This document shows, in pieces, positions 55,666-64,000 of a DNA stretch of 64,000 nucleotides. Numbering within the stretch: the stretch's first letter is position 1; the number at the start of each line of letters is the position of its first letter. Below the pieces are notes generated by a model. The model saw only the letters and a program-made list of their open reading frames with translations. It was not told the DNA's origin and searched no databases. Made by a program: the position numbers and the translations under genes. The stretch comes from Hyphomicrobiales bacterium (GTDB taxonomy: Bacteria > Pseudomonadota > Alphaproteobacteria > Rhizobiales > Rhizobiaceae): NCBI GenBank assembly GCA_900468535.1, contig UBTY01000010.1, forward strand, positions 71,513 to 135,512. The letters run 5' to 3'.

Positions 55666-58600
55666 TTACTCTGCAGCGAAGGGCGGCAGGCGGACGACGT
55701 TGCCGCCCGACTTGCCGTGCTTTTCAGGTTTCTCGATCGCATCGATGCGCTCGCCGAGCGTGTTGACCGCGTCGGTCAGTTCTTCACGCGACAGCGCCAA
55801 TTCTTCCTGATCCTTCTTGCCGACGAGGCGGCCGAACATCCAGCCGAGCAGGCGGGACAGATCGTCCATGATCAGGAAGAAGGAGGGGACGACCACAAGC
55901 GACAGCACTGTCGAGACGATGATGCCCCCGATGACGGCGATGGCCATCGGCGCACGGAAGGACCCGCCTTCGCCGACGCCCATTGCCGAGGGCAGCATGC
56001 CGGCCGACATGGCGATGGAGGTCATGATGATCGGGCGTGCGCGCTTGCGGCCCGCCTCCACCATGGCTTCGACGCGGGCCATGCCGCGATGGCGCATCTC
56101 GATCGCGAAGTCGACGAGCAGGATCGCGTTCTTCGTGACGATGCCCATCAGCATCAGGATGCCGATCAGGACGGGCATCGACAGCGGATTGTTGGTGACC
56201 AACAGGCCGACCGCGACGCCGCCGATTGCGAGCGGCAACGAGAACAGAATGGTGAAGGGCTGAATCACGTCCTTGAAGAGCAGGATCAGCACTGTCAGCA
56301 CCAGCATCAGGCCCATCAACATGGCGTTGACGAAGCTCTGTTGCATTTCCTTCTGCACCTTGGTATCGCCGCTTTCGACAAGGTGAACCGTCGGCGGGAT
56401 CTTGGCATCGGCCACGATTGCCCGGAAGCGGGCGGACGCGGTATCGAGCGCGACGCCCTGCGGCAGGTCCGATCCGATCGCAACAACGCGGTTGCGGTTG
56501 TTGCGCTTGATCGAGCTGACACCTTCCGAGTAGTCGATGTCGGCGACCGTCGACAGGGGAACGGTGCCGCCGCTTGCGGTCTGGATCTTCAGAGCCCTGA
56601 GAGCCGCGAGGTCCCGACGCATGTCGACCGAGGCCTGAACGCGGATCGGGATCTGGCGATCGTCGAGGTTGATCTTGGCAAGCGATGCATCGATGTCACC
56701 GATCGTCGCAACGCGGATCGTCTCGGAGATCTGCTGCGGTGTGATGCCGAGGCGAGCTGCCTGATCTTTGCGCGGGCGAACCTGCAATTCCGGACGGGGC
56801 AGGGCGCCATCGGCACTGACGTTTGCCAGCGCGGGATCGGCACGCAGTTTCGATTCAAGAATACCAACCGCGTCGCTCAGATCCTTCTCGTTCTTCGACA
56901 GGAAGTTGAACGAGAGGTCGCGTTCGCCACGGTCGTTGAGCTTCAGGATACGGACGTCGGGGATATGGCGGAGCTTCGCGAAGACTTCCCTTTCGATATC
57001 CCACTGCGGCCGCACGCGGCCGTGGAGCTCAACCTTCGGCAGATGCGGGCCGATGACCGGGATCGAGCCCAGCACGTCATTGACGAGCTTTTTCACCAGC
57101 GACTGGTCGAGCTTCTGCAGGGCAAGCGTCACGGTCGCGCGGCGCAGTTCGAGATCGCCCTTCGGCGAGGCGCCGCCCAGCACGAAGACGCTTTCAACGC
57201 CGTTGATGTCCTTGACGTTCCTGTAGACCTCGTCGGTCGTTGCTTCTGTGTCGTCGAGCGTGGCATTCGGCGGCAGTTCGACTGACAGAACGATGCGGGA
57301 TGCATCTTCCGGCGGCAGAAAGCTCCCGGGAACCTGTGCGAGGAGAATCATCGAGCCGACGAGGAAGGCAATCGCCGCGATCAGCGTCGCATAGCGCGTC
57401 CACCAGCGGCTGGTCGTTGCCTTCACAAGGCGGGTGTAGCCACCGAAGAACCAGCCGTCATTGTCGTGGTGGTCCTCCATGCCGTCTTCGGCACGCATGA
57501 GATAGGCGGCCATCATCGGCGTGATGAGACGGGCCACCATCAACGAGAAGAAGACGGAGAAGGCAACGGTCAATCCGAACTGGATGAAGTACTGGCCGGG
57601 GATACCCGGCATGAACGACACCGGTACGAAGACCGCGATGATCGTGAAGGTCGTCGCAATGACGGCGAGACCGATTTCGTCGGCGGCCTCGATCGCGGCG
57701 CGATAGGGCGTCTTGCCCATCTTGATATGGCGGGCAATGTTTTCGATTTCGACGATCGCGTCGTCGACGAGGATCCCGGTCGCCAGAGTCAGGGCAAGGA
57801 AGCTGACGAGGTTCAGCGAGAAGCCCATCAGATCCATGATCCAGAATGTCGGGATCGCGGAAAGGGGGAGGGCGACTGCGGAAATAAGGGTGGCGCGCCA
57901 ATTGCGCAGGAACAGGAAGACGACGACGATCGCCAGCAGTGCGCCTTCGAGCAGCGTGTGCATGGCGGCTTCATAGTTGCCGTAGGTGAAGTAGACGGAG
58001 TCGTCGATGAGCTCGATGTTTACGTTCGGGTTCTCCGCCCGGACGGTTGAGAGGCTCTTCGAGACCGTTTCCGCGACGCTGACTTCGCTGGCACCCTTGG
58101 CACGGAAAACGCCGAAGGTGACGACCGGGGCGGCATTGAAGCGCGAGAAGGACTTCGGCTCTTCGTAGGTATCCTTGATGGCGCCGAGATCGGAAACCTT
58201 GACGAAGCGGCCGTTGGGGAGCGCGATCGTCGTATTGGCAAGCTCGGCTACATTGCGGGCATCACCGAGAACGCGGATCGCCTGCTCGTTGCCGGCAACC
58301 TGGCCGCGGCCGGAACCGAGGTCGACGTTGGTGCCGCGCAGCTGCTGGTTCACGCTGGCGGCGGTGATGCCATAGGCGTTGAGCTTGTCGGGATTGAGTT
58401 CGATGCGCACTTCGCGTTCGGCGCCGCCGTAACGGTCGACGCGGCCGATGCCGGCCTGACCCTGAAGCGAACGCTTGACGGTATCGTCCACGAACCAGGA
58501 GAGCTCTTCCAGCGACATATCAGGCGAGGACACGGCAAAGGTCTGGATTGCCTGGCCTTCGACGTCGATCTTGGAGACGATCGGAACGTCGACGTTCGCC

Positions 58601-58959
58601 GGCAGATCGCCGCGGATACGGTCGATGGCGTCCTTGGTGTCCTGCACCGCCTGTTCGGTCGGTACTTCCATGCGGAACATCACGACCGTCTGGGACTGGC
58701 CGTCGGTTACCGTCGACTGGATCTCATCGATGCCGTTGATACTGGCGACAGCATCCTCGATTTCCTTCGTCACCTGCATTTCGAGTTCGGCAGGGGAGGC
58801 GCCGCTCTGCGTTACGACGACCGAAACGAGCGGAACGTCGATATTCGGAAAGCGGGTGATCGGCAGCTTGTTGAAGGCCTGAATACCGACGAAAAGCAGG
58901 AGTGCGAAGGCCAAAAGCGGCGCGACGGGATTTCGGATTGACCAGGCTGAAAAGTTCAT
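55666..58959 (-). CDS. RND efflux transporter (AcrB/HAE1-type inner-membrane pump)
   Basis: 1097 residues from the ATG at 58959 (AGGGA six bases upstream). 12 membrane helices and two large periplasmic loops, each after the first helix of a half. Family signs: FSAWSIRNPVAPLLAFALLLF is the N-terminal helix, ILVDDAIVEIENIARH holds the proton-relay Asp pair, and GIVTKNAILLVDFA the second-half equivalent. It exports hydrophobic compounds with the adaptor at 58970. The C-terminal tail (about 1040-1097) is cytoplasmic and charged, longer than in AcrB. Substrate unknown. Confidence 0.93.
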   Translation of the reverse strand: MNFSAWSIRNPVAPLLAFALLLFVGIQAFNKLPITRFPNIDVPLVSVVVTQSGASPAELEMQVTKEIEDAVASINGIDEIQSTVTDGQSQTVVMFRMEVPTEQAVQDTKDAIDRIRGDLPANVDVPIVSKIDVEGQAIQTFAVSSPDMSLEELSWFVDDTVKRSLQGQAGIGRVDRYGGAEREVRIELNPDKLNAYGITAASVNQQLRGTNVDLGSGRGQVAGNEQAIRVLGDARNVAELANTTIALPNGRFVKVSDLGAIKDTYEEPKSFSRFNAAPVVTFGVFRAKGASEVSVAETVSKSLSTVRAENPNVNIELIDDSVYFTYGNYEAAMHTLLEGALLAIVVVFLFLRNWRATLISAVALPLSAIPTFWIMDLMGFSLNLVSFLALTLATGILVDDAIVEIENIARHIKMGKTPYRAAIEAADEIGLAVIATTFTIIAVFVPVSFMPGIPGQYFIQFGLTVAFSVFFSLMVARLITPMMAAYLMRAEDGMEDHHDNDGWFFGGYTRLVKATTSRWWTRYATLIAAIAFLVGSMILLAQVPGSFLPPEDASRIVLSVELPPNATLDDTEATTDEVYRNVKDINGVESVFVLGGASPKGDLELRRATVTLALQKLDQSLVKKLVNDVLGSIPVIGPHLPKVELHGRVRPQWDIEREVFAKLRHIPDVRILKLNDRGERDLSFNFLSKNEKDLSDAVGILESKLRADPALANVSADGALPRPELQVRPRKDQAARLGITPQQISETIRVATIGDIDASLAKINLDDRQIPIRVQASVDMRRDLAALRALKIQTASGGTVPLSTVADIDYSEGVSSIKRNNRNRVVAIGSDLPQGVALDTASARFRAIVADAKIPPTVHLVESGDTKVQKEMQQSFVNAMLMGLMLVLTVLILLFKDVIQPFTILFSLPLAIGGVAVGLLVTNNPLSMPVLIGILMLMGIVTKNAILLVDFAIEMRHRGMARVEAMVEAGRKRARPIIMTSIAMSAGMLPSAMGVGEGGSFRAPMAIAVIGGIIVSTVLSLVVVPSFFLIMDDLSRLLGWMFGRLVGKKDQEELALSREELTDAVNTLGERIDAIEKPEKHGKSGGNVVRLPPFAAE

Positions 58960-58969
58960 CGGTCGTCCC

Positions 58970-60160
58970 TTAGTTGGAAGCCGCAGGCTGCTCGCGAACC
59001 GGCGTGATATGGTCGCCGTCGCGGACATAGGCGCCCGCCTTGGCAACGACTTCCTCGCCGTCCTTCAGCCCGTTGGTGATCTCGATATATGCACCATCCT
59101 GAATGCCCGTCTCGACCTTCGCGAATTTCACGACATTGTCCTCCACCTTGCGGGCGGAAGAGCCGTCGGTGCTGGTGAGGACCGCCGAAAGCGGCAGGGA
59201 CACGTTTTCAGTGGTGCGCACGACGATATCGGCGCTGCCGTACATGCCGGAGCGTGCCTTGCTGCTGTCGTCGATCAGGATATGGACGAGACCGAGGCGC
59301 GTGACGGGATCGACGGTCGGGGATACGAGGCGAACCGAGCCGCTGATCTTGTCGCGGCTGCCTGAGAGCGAAAGCGTCGCTTTCTGGCCGGGCTCGATCT
59401 TGACGATGTCGCTCTCGTTAACTTCGGCCACCAACTCGATCTTGTCGTCGCGGATGATGGTGAAGAGGGGCTCGCCGGTTCCGGATGCAATCGCGCCGAC
59501 CTTGGCGTTCTTGGCGGAAACCGTGCCGTCGACAGGCGTCTTGACATCGGTGCGCGCCAGCTTGAGGTTGGCATCGGCAATCTGGCTGTCGGTGACCTTG
59601 ATGTCGGCCACAGCCACCTGGATGGCTTGCTCCGCCGAGGATACGCGTGCGTTGGCAGAGGCCGCGGCAGCATCCGCCTGCTCGACAGTCGCCGTCGAAA
59701 CGGTGCCCTTCTTGCCCATTTCCTGGGCGCGGGCCTGTTGCTGGCGAGCCTGTTCGGCATTGGCCTGCGCTTCGATCAGCTGCGCGCGCAATTGCGCCTG
59801 GCTGGCCTCGTTCTTGGCTCTCGTTGCCTGCAATTGGCTCTTTTCAAGTATGATCGCATCGTCGTTCAGTGTCGCAAGGACGGTTCCGGAACGGACGTGG
59901 TCGCCGACATCCGCGGCGAGCGCGCGAATCGACAATCCTTCGACCTGTGGCTGGAGATAGATCTCTTCGACCGGTTTTACGGTGCCGGTGGCGACGACCC
60001 TGTCCACCAGCGTGCGGGTCGCGGCCTTGGTGACGACGATCGCCGGCAGGTTTTGCTGCGGCTTGGCGACGGTCGCTTCCTGGGCGAACAGGTTCGAGGT
60101 CGCGAAAGCAGCGACGATCATTGTGGAGGCGCGGAGGATGTTAAGCGGCTTGCGTGCCAT
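58970..60160 (-). CDS. RND efflux periplasmic adaptor (membrane fusion protein)
   Basis: 396 residues from the ATG at 60160; a TTG eight codons upstream is less likely. Signal peptide near residue 27 (AFATSNLFAQEA). Lipoyl half-motifs appear at VEGLSIRALAADVGDHVRSG and TPVDGTVSAKNAKVGA, with an alpha-helical hairpin in between (KSQLQATRAKNEASQAQLRA). A beta-barrel domain follows. It connects the RND pump to an outer-membrane channel, none of which is encoded in the window. The pump gene starts 10 bases downstream. Confidence 0.9.
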   Translation of the reverse strand: MARKPLNILRASTMIVAAFATSNLFAQEATVAKPQQNLPAIVVTKAATRTLVDRVVATGTVKPVEEIYLQPQVEGLSIRALAADVGDHVRSGTVLATLNDDAIILEKSQLQATRAKNEASQAQLRAQLIEAQANAEQARQQQARAQEMGKKGTVSTATVEQADAAAASANARVSSAEQAIQVAVADIKVTDSQIADANLKLARTDVKTPVDGTVSAKNAKVGAIASGTGEPLFTIIRDDKIELVAEVNESDIVKIEPGQKATLSLSGSRDKISGSVRLVSPTVDPVTRLGLVHILIDDSSKARSGMYGSADIVVRTTENVSLPLSAVLTSTDGSSARKVEDNVVKFAKVETGIQDGAYIEITNGLKDGEEVVAKAGAYVRDGDHITPVREQPAASN

Positions 60161-60565
60161 GCGTCTTCGTCCAGTTTTTGACAAGGTCAGCCATATCCGC
60201 GCGTTGTCGTCAGCTCGCGAAAAAGCCCGTTCCCGTATTTGTTATTCTCAGAGGTATTCCCGCATCTTCCGCCGGTTCTTACTTAAGAAGTCCCTCGCCC
60301 GGCGAAATCGGATTGTACGTGGTATCGTTTTGTCCAACGCGCAAGTCCGGCGGAAAATAATTCCTCTATCTGCACCAATAATTACTATCGAAACACAGAT
60401 CAATCACCAGACGGTTATGCGTGCATTCCGATAGTTGATCGCGATCCGGTCATGCTTATGACGCACGACAGTTTCCAAATGCGACATAAGAGTACGCTTT
60501 TTCTTTGGCCCACACAAAAAAACGCGCGGAGTGGCCCGCGCGTTCATTTCTCTCAGCAGAGTTGC
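60161..60565. other. 405-base gap upstream of the efflux operon
   Basis: It contains the efflux promoter (unassigned), the terminator at 60521-60544, and a partial FNR-like sequence TTGAT-N4-ATCCG at 60435-60448. No gene, and no divergent regulator, is seen. Confidence 0.4.
60521..60544 (-). terminator. intrinsic terminator of the ABC transporter operon
   Basis: A perfect 9-bp stem (60521-60529 with 60536-60544). On the minus strand it runs into T (complement of the A-run at 60516-60522), 22 bases past the stop of the binding-protein gene. Confidence 0.9.
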
Positions 60566-61537
60566 CTACTTGGCGGCAGCGTCTGTAATGTCGTGCGTCC
60601 AGGCGCCCGATGGTTCCTTAGTGATGATCTTCTGATCGAGCAGCGCCTTGGCGGTGCGGTCGTAGAGCGTCGTGTCGAGCTTGCCTGATCCGTCGCCAAT
60701 CAGCTTGGCAACTTCGCCCATCATACGCTTCTGGTGGTTTTCGTCCTGACCACCGGCATCGACGACGATGCCTGCTGCATCGTCCGGATTCTCGACGGCG
60801 TACTTCCAGCCCTTCATCGAAGCCTTGACGAACTTGGCCATCTTTTCCTTGAAGGCCGGGTCCTTGAGCTTGTCTTCAGAGGCGTAAAGGCCGTCTTCAA
60901 GCAGGTCGTTGCCCATGGCAGTGTAGTTGAAGACAGTCAGTTCTTCCGGCTTGAAGCCGGCATCGATTGCCTGCCAGTACTCGTTATAAGTCATGACGGA
61001 GATGCAATCGGCCTGCTTCTGCAGAAGCGGCTGCACGTCGAAGCTCTGCTTCAGCACAGTCACGCCATCGGCGCCACCTTCGGTCTTCAGACCGAGCTTG
61101 TTCATCCAGGCGAAGAACGGATACTCGTTGCCGAAGAACCATACGCCGAGGGTGTGGCCCTTGAAGTCGGCTTCGGTCTTGATCGGGCCGTCCTTACGGC
61201 AAATCAGCTCCATGCCCGACTTCTGGAAGGGCTGGGCGATGTTGACGAGCGGAACGCCCTTTTCGCGCGCAACCAGGGCACCACCCATCCAGTCGACGAT
61301 GACGTCGGCGCCACCGCCGGCGATCACCTGTTCCGGCGCAATATCAGGACCACCCGGCTTGATCGTGACATCGAGGCCTTCCTCGTCGTAGTAGCCCTTT
61401 TCCTTGGCGACGTAGTAGCCGGCGAACTGCGACTGCGTCACCCACTTGAGCTGCAGCGTCACCTTGTCTGCAGCCATTGCATGGGCTGCCGCGAGCGACA
61501 TCGCGCTCGCCATCATTGCAACAATCAGTTTTTTCAT
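60566..61537 (-). CDS. NMT1/ThiY-type ABC transporter substrate-binding protein
   Basis: 323 residues from the ATG at 61537, with signal peptide (KKLIVAMMASAMSLAAAHAM, cleavage near MAA/DK). The NMT1/THI5-like fold is evident: TLQLKWVTQSQFAGYYVAKE, KGYYDEEGLDVTIKPGG, then GGGADVIVDWMGGALVAREKG. Such proteins bind pyrimidine-type ligands (thiamine precursors, riboflavin-like compounds, possibly pyrimidines). It is the last gene of the operon and follows two permease genes. The ligand is not decided by sequence. Confidence 0.85.
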   Translation of the reverse strand: MKKLIVAMMASAMSLAAAHAMAADKVTLQLKWVTQSQFAGYYVAKEKGYYDEEGLDVTIKPGGPDIAPEQVIAGGGADVIVDWMGGALVAREKGVPLVNIAQPFQKSGMELICRKDGPIKTEADFKGHTLGVWFFGNEYPFFAWMNKLGLKTEGGADGVTVLKQSFDVQPLLQKQADCISVMTYNEYWQAIDAGFKPEELTVFNYTAMGNDLLEDGLYASEDKLKDPAFKEKMAKFVKASMKGWKYAVENPDDAAGIVVDAGGQDENHQKRMMGEVAKLIGDGSGKLDTTLYDRTAKALLDQKIITKEPSGAWTHDITDAAAK

Positions 61538-61593
61538 TTTCTTGTTCCCTCTGTAGTTATGCCCCAATCCCATTCGCGGGAAGAAAGCGACGC

Positions 61594-62721
61594 CTAGCCA
61601 CCACGGATAGACGGATGCCAGAAAGTCACCGCCCGTTCTGCAAGGGCGACGACGCCATAGAAGATCGAACCAACCAGCGCCGCAACGGCGATTTCGGCCC
61701 AGACCATGTCGACATTCATGCGCCCGATCTCCGTGGAGATGCGGAAGCCCATGCCGACGATCGGCGTACCAAAGAACTCCGCGACGATGGCACCGATCAG
61801 CGCCAGCGTCGAGTTGATCTTCAATGCATTGAAAATGAAGGGCATCGCCGCCGGAAGCCGGAGCTTCAGCAGTGTCTGCCAATAGTTGGAGGCGTAGGTC
61901 TGCATCAGGTCACGCTCCATCGGACCGGATGCGGCGAGGCCGGCGACTGTGTTCACCAGCATCGGGAAGAAGGTCATGATGGTAACGACCGCCGCCTTCG
62001 ACTGCCAGTCGAAGCCGAACCACATCACCATGATCGGCGCGACACCGATGATCGGCAGCGCCGACACCATGTTGCCGATCGGCAGCAATCCGCGACGCAG
62101 GAAAGCGACACGATCGGCAAGGATGGCGACGGCAAAGCCTGCACCGCAGCCGATGATGTAACCAGCGAATACTGCCTTGAAGATCGTCTGGCGCACGTCG
62201 TCTGCCAGGATTGGCAGTGAGCCGGCGATCCTGGCGCCTATGGCGCTTGGCGGCGGCAGCAGAACGAACGGAATGCCGGCGCCGCGGGTCAGTGCCTCCC
62301 AGATGATCAGGATCCAGGCACCGAAGATTGCCGGGATCAGCAGCCGCAGGAACGTGCGGCCGGAACTCGAACCAGGCGCGATTGCCGAAAGCTCGGTGAC
62401 GCAGCGCCATGCAAGCAGCCAGCAGGCTGCTATCAGCAGGAAGAAGGATCTGGTGGCCAGACCTTCGTTGCCGGTCACATCAGCAAGCAGCACCCATGCA
62501 GCCCAATGCGCGCCGACCAACAAGACGGCGGCAATGTATGGCTTCGGTAATGGTGCGAAGGAAACGAAGGCGAGGGCGACGATCAGCGCGATCGTCAGGC
62601 CCACCGTCAGCGGTGACACAGGGTCCGGCGCGCCTTCGGCCATGAGCGGCAAGGTGACGATTGCAATCGCGGTCAGCAGCAGGGCAAGAACGCCCTGCCA
62701 GGAAAAGGACATCTTCTTCAT
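61594..62721 (-). CDS. ABC transporter permease (BPD type, long form)
   Basis: 375 residues from the ATG at 62721 (GGGAG six bases upstream). The first 120 residues contain about four extra membrane helices. The BPD permease core (about 150-375) has the EAA loop as YWQTLLKLRLPAAMPFIFNA. It starts with a 4-base ATGA overlap with the upstream permease, so the two are coupled and probably form a heterodimer. Confidence 0.88.
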   Translation of the reverse strand: MKKMSFSWQGVLALLLTAIAIVTLPLMAEGAPDPVSPLTVGLTIALIVALAFVSFAPLPKPYIAAVLLVGAHWAAWVLLADVTGNEGLATRSFFLLIAACWLLAWRCVTELSAIAPGSSSGRTFLRLLIPAIFGAWILIIWEALTRGAGIPFVLLPPPSAIGARIAGSLPILADDVRQTIFKAVFAGYIIGCGAGFAVAILADRVAFLRRGLLPIGNMVSALPIIGVAPIMVMWFGFDWQSKAAVVTIMTFFPMLVNTVAGLAASGPMERDLMQTYASNYWQTLLKLRLPAAMPFIFNALKINSTLALIGAIVAEFFGTPIVGMGFRISTEIGRMNVDMVWAEIAVAALVGSIFYGVVALAERAVTFWHPSIRGG

Positions 62722-63602
62722 GCCGGTCTCCCGCCCATCGAGCGATCGACGATCTTTGCAATAAGACCAACGATCGCGACAAGGCTTGCGGCCAGCACCG
62801 AGCCTGCGACCAGTGCCGCCCATATGTCGATTGTCTGGCTATAATAGGAGCCTGCGAGCAGCTTCGAGCCGATACCGGCGACGGCGCCGGTCGGGAGCTC
62901 GCCGACGATGGCGCCGACAAGGCTTGCTGCGATCGCAACCTTCATCGAGGTGAAAAGGAACGGCACGGAGGCTGGAACCCGCAGCTTCCAGAAGGTTTGC
63001 GCTGAGGTCGCGTTATAGGTTCGCATCAGGTCCAGGAACATGACCTCGGGCGACCGCAGACCCTTCACCATGCCGACCGTGACCGGGAAGAAGGAGAGGT
63101 AGGTCGAGATCAGCGCCTTCGGGATCAGGCCGGTGATGTTGATGGCGCCGAGAACGACGATCACCATCGGCGCAATCGCCAGGATCGGGATGGTCTGCGA
63201 GGCGATCACCCAAGGCATGAGGCTGCGGTCCAGCGCCTTGATATGAACGATACCGACGGCGATCACGATGCCGAGCAACGTGCCGAAGCCGAAGCCGAGC
63301 AACGTCGAGGAGAGCGTGACCCAGCTGTGGTAGACGAGGCTGCGATTGCTCGAAAGCTTCCGCAGGAAAGTGTTCTCGAAGACGTTCTGCACGACCTGAT
63401 GCGGCGCAGGCAGCAATGGTTTCGGCTGCGAGAGCGTCTTTTCGATGAATTCCATGGTACCGGGCGTCTGGTTGGCCCGCTGATCCATGTCGCGCTGGAA
63501 GGAAGCATTCATCAGGACTGCCGCGACGTACCAGACGGCGATCAAGACCATGAGAATGGTAAGGACGGGTACGATTCTATCCTTGAGTGTGTCCGGTTTC
63601 AT
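62718..63602 (-). CDS. ABC transporter permease (BPD type, short form)
   Basis: 294 residues. Membrane segments at about 10-30 and then from about 95; a periplasmic loop (about 31-90) lies between. The EAA loop reads FWKLRVPASVPFLFTSMKVA. It is the second channel subunit. The gene starts in a 4-base overlap with the DUF559 gene. The ATPase subunit is not in the window and is probably further upstream on the minus strand. Confidence 0.9.
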   Translation of the reverse strand: MKPDTLKDRIVPVLTILMVLIAVWYVAAVLMNASFQRDMDQRANQTPGTMEFIEKTLSQPKPLLPAPHQVVQNVFENTFLRKLSSNRSLVYHSWVTLSSTLLGFGFGTLLGIVIAVGIVHIKALDRSLMPWVIASQTIPILAIAPMVIVVLGAINITGLIPKALISTYLSFFPVTVGMVKGLRSPEVMFLDLMRTYNATSAQTFWKLRVPASVPFLFTSMKVAIAASLVGAIVGELPTGAVAGIGSKLLAGSYYSQTIDIWAALVAGSVLAASLVAIVGLIAKIVDRSMGGRPA

Positions 63603-63979
63603 GCCGAGCCCTCCTTCAGAAAGGGCGCGGCCTGGTTCTGGATCTGAATGAAAACGTGGTCGGGGCCATCCAGCACTTGGTCATTATCGAAGCGGAGCAC
63701 TTTGAAGCCTTGACGATGAAGAAAAGCGTCGCGTTCGATGTCGTGTAGGCGACCGTGGTCCGTTTCATGGCTGTCGCCATCGACTTCAATAATAAGCCGG
63801 GCGGAGAGCCACGCAAAATCCGCAATGTAGGGGCCGATCGGTGTTTCCCGCCGGAAGCGCGCACCGTAGGGGCGGAGGTCACGGAGCATGTTCCACATCG
63901 CAGCCTCGGCCTTGGTCAATTCGCGGCGTAGGCGTCTGGCTTGCTCTCTGGTTTTTGGGGTGATGTTTGTGTGTGGCAT
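63599..63979 (-). CDS. DUF559 (Vsr-like endonuclease fold) protein
   Basis: 126 residues, with a strong GGGGAGGGG before the ATG at 63979. The DUF559 family core is visible: REQARRLRRELTKAEAAMW, RFRRETPIGPYIADFAW, LIIEVDGDSHE and GFKVLRFDNDQVL. This is a restriction-endonuclease-like fold related to very short patch repair nucleases; the D in IADF and E-x-D in IEVDGD are the likely metal ligands. Function is mostly unknown. It is translationally coupled to the permease gene, which is unusual. Confidence 0.88.
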   Translation of the reverse strand: MPHTNITPKTREQARRLRRELTKAEAAMWNMLRDLRPYGARFRRETPIGPYIADFAWLSARLIIEVDGDSHETDHGRLHDIERDAFLHRQGFKVLRFDNDQVLDGPDHVFIQIQNQAAPFLKEGSA

Positions 63980-64000
63980 CTAGACCCCTCCCCAACCCCT

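Noticed and set aside
55717..57285. A 522-codon open frame on the plus strand opposite the RND pump
   Set aside because: Antisense shadow of a well-conserved transporter; rich in His, Asp and Arg, with no motif.
60435..60448. TTGAT-N4-ATCCG as a second FNR box, upstream of the efflux operon
   Set aside because: Two mismatches in the second half-site; within chance for a 400-base gap.
60566..63602. Naming the ABC system as a thiamine-precursor (ThiXYZ) or pyrimidine transporter
   Set aside because: The binding protein is only diagnostic at the NMT1/THI5 level; no TPP riboswitch or pathway gene is in the window to fix the ligand.

Overview
The window is 64 kb of GC-rich alphaproteobacterial chromosome, best matched to the Rhizobiaceae. 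The evidence is a CtrA cell-cycle cluster (eipA, chpT, ctrA, sciP) with GANTC (CcrM) sites, a rhizobial urease operon that includes the 'urease operon accessory' gene and a DUF1272 gene, urtABCDE, livHMGF with a DUF6867 gene, and a plausible alphaproteobacterial sigma-32 promoter before rpoH. I see no tRNA, rRNA, IS element, integrase or CRISPR array.

Layout. 1-465: end of an alpha/beta hydrolase. 629-9868: exopolysaccharide locus (Wzc-like kinase, GT4, GDP-mannose 3,5-epimerase homologue, flippase, polymerase, acetyltransferase, largely joined by ATGA overlaps), met head-on by an SGNH hydrolase with a 400-residue insertion. 10218-20755: housekeeping (GNAT, EamA, purA, a large acidic membrane protein, rpoH, RluA-type pseudouridine synthase, SpoU methyltransferase, coiled-coil protein). 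20873-25357: cell-cycle block eipA / chpT / orphan receiver / ctrA / fliJ-like / GNAT / sciP, with candidate CtrA boxes in the three main intergenic regions. 25760-28467: LuxR-type regulator, DUF2793 protein, cysQ-like. 28864-34383: livHMGF, DUF6867 and a binding protein. 34516-36678: 2-hydroxyacid dehydrogenase and an acyltransferase. 36800-41093: LuxR-type response regulator and an 1128-residue hybrid kinase fused to an NCS1-family transporter. 41311-54843: urea uptake (urtABCDE) and urease (ureDABC...EFG) genes, interspersed with a DUF1272 protein, an LprI-like protein, a GT29-like protein and a GGDEF protein. 54847-55530: Crp/Fnr regulator behind a perfect FNR box. 55666-60160: RND efflux pump and adaptor. 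60566-63979: NMT1-type ABC transporter (binding protein, two permeases) preceded by an overlapping DUF559 gene.

How it fits together. Roughly 41-55 kb is a nitrogen-acquisition unit: urea is imported by UrtABCDE and split by a nickel urease matured by UreDEFG. A strong sigma-54 type promoter match precedes ureD. The transporter-fused kinase and its LuxR-type partner, transcribed divergently from urtA, are the best candidate for an undescribed system here: a membrane sensor that reads nucleobase, hydantoin or urea-type nitrogen compounds and controls the urea genes. The second notable locus is the exopolysaccharide cluster. Its epimerase keeps all four catalytic residues of plant GDP-mannose 3,5-epimerase at identical spacing, which predicts an L-galactose or L-gulose containing polymer.
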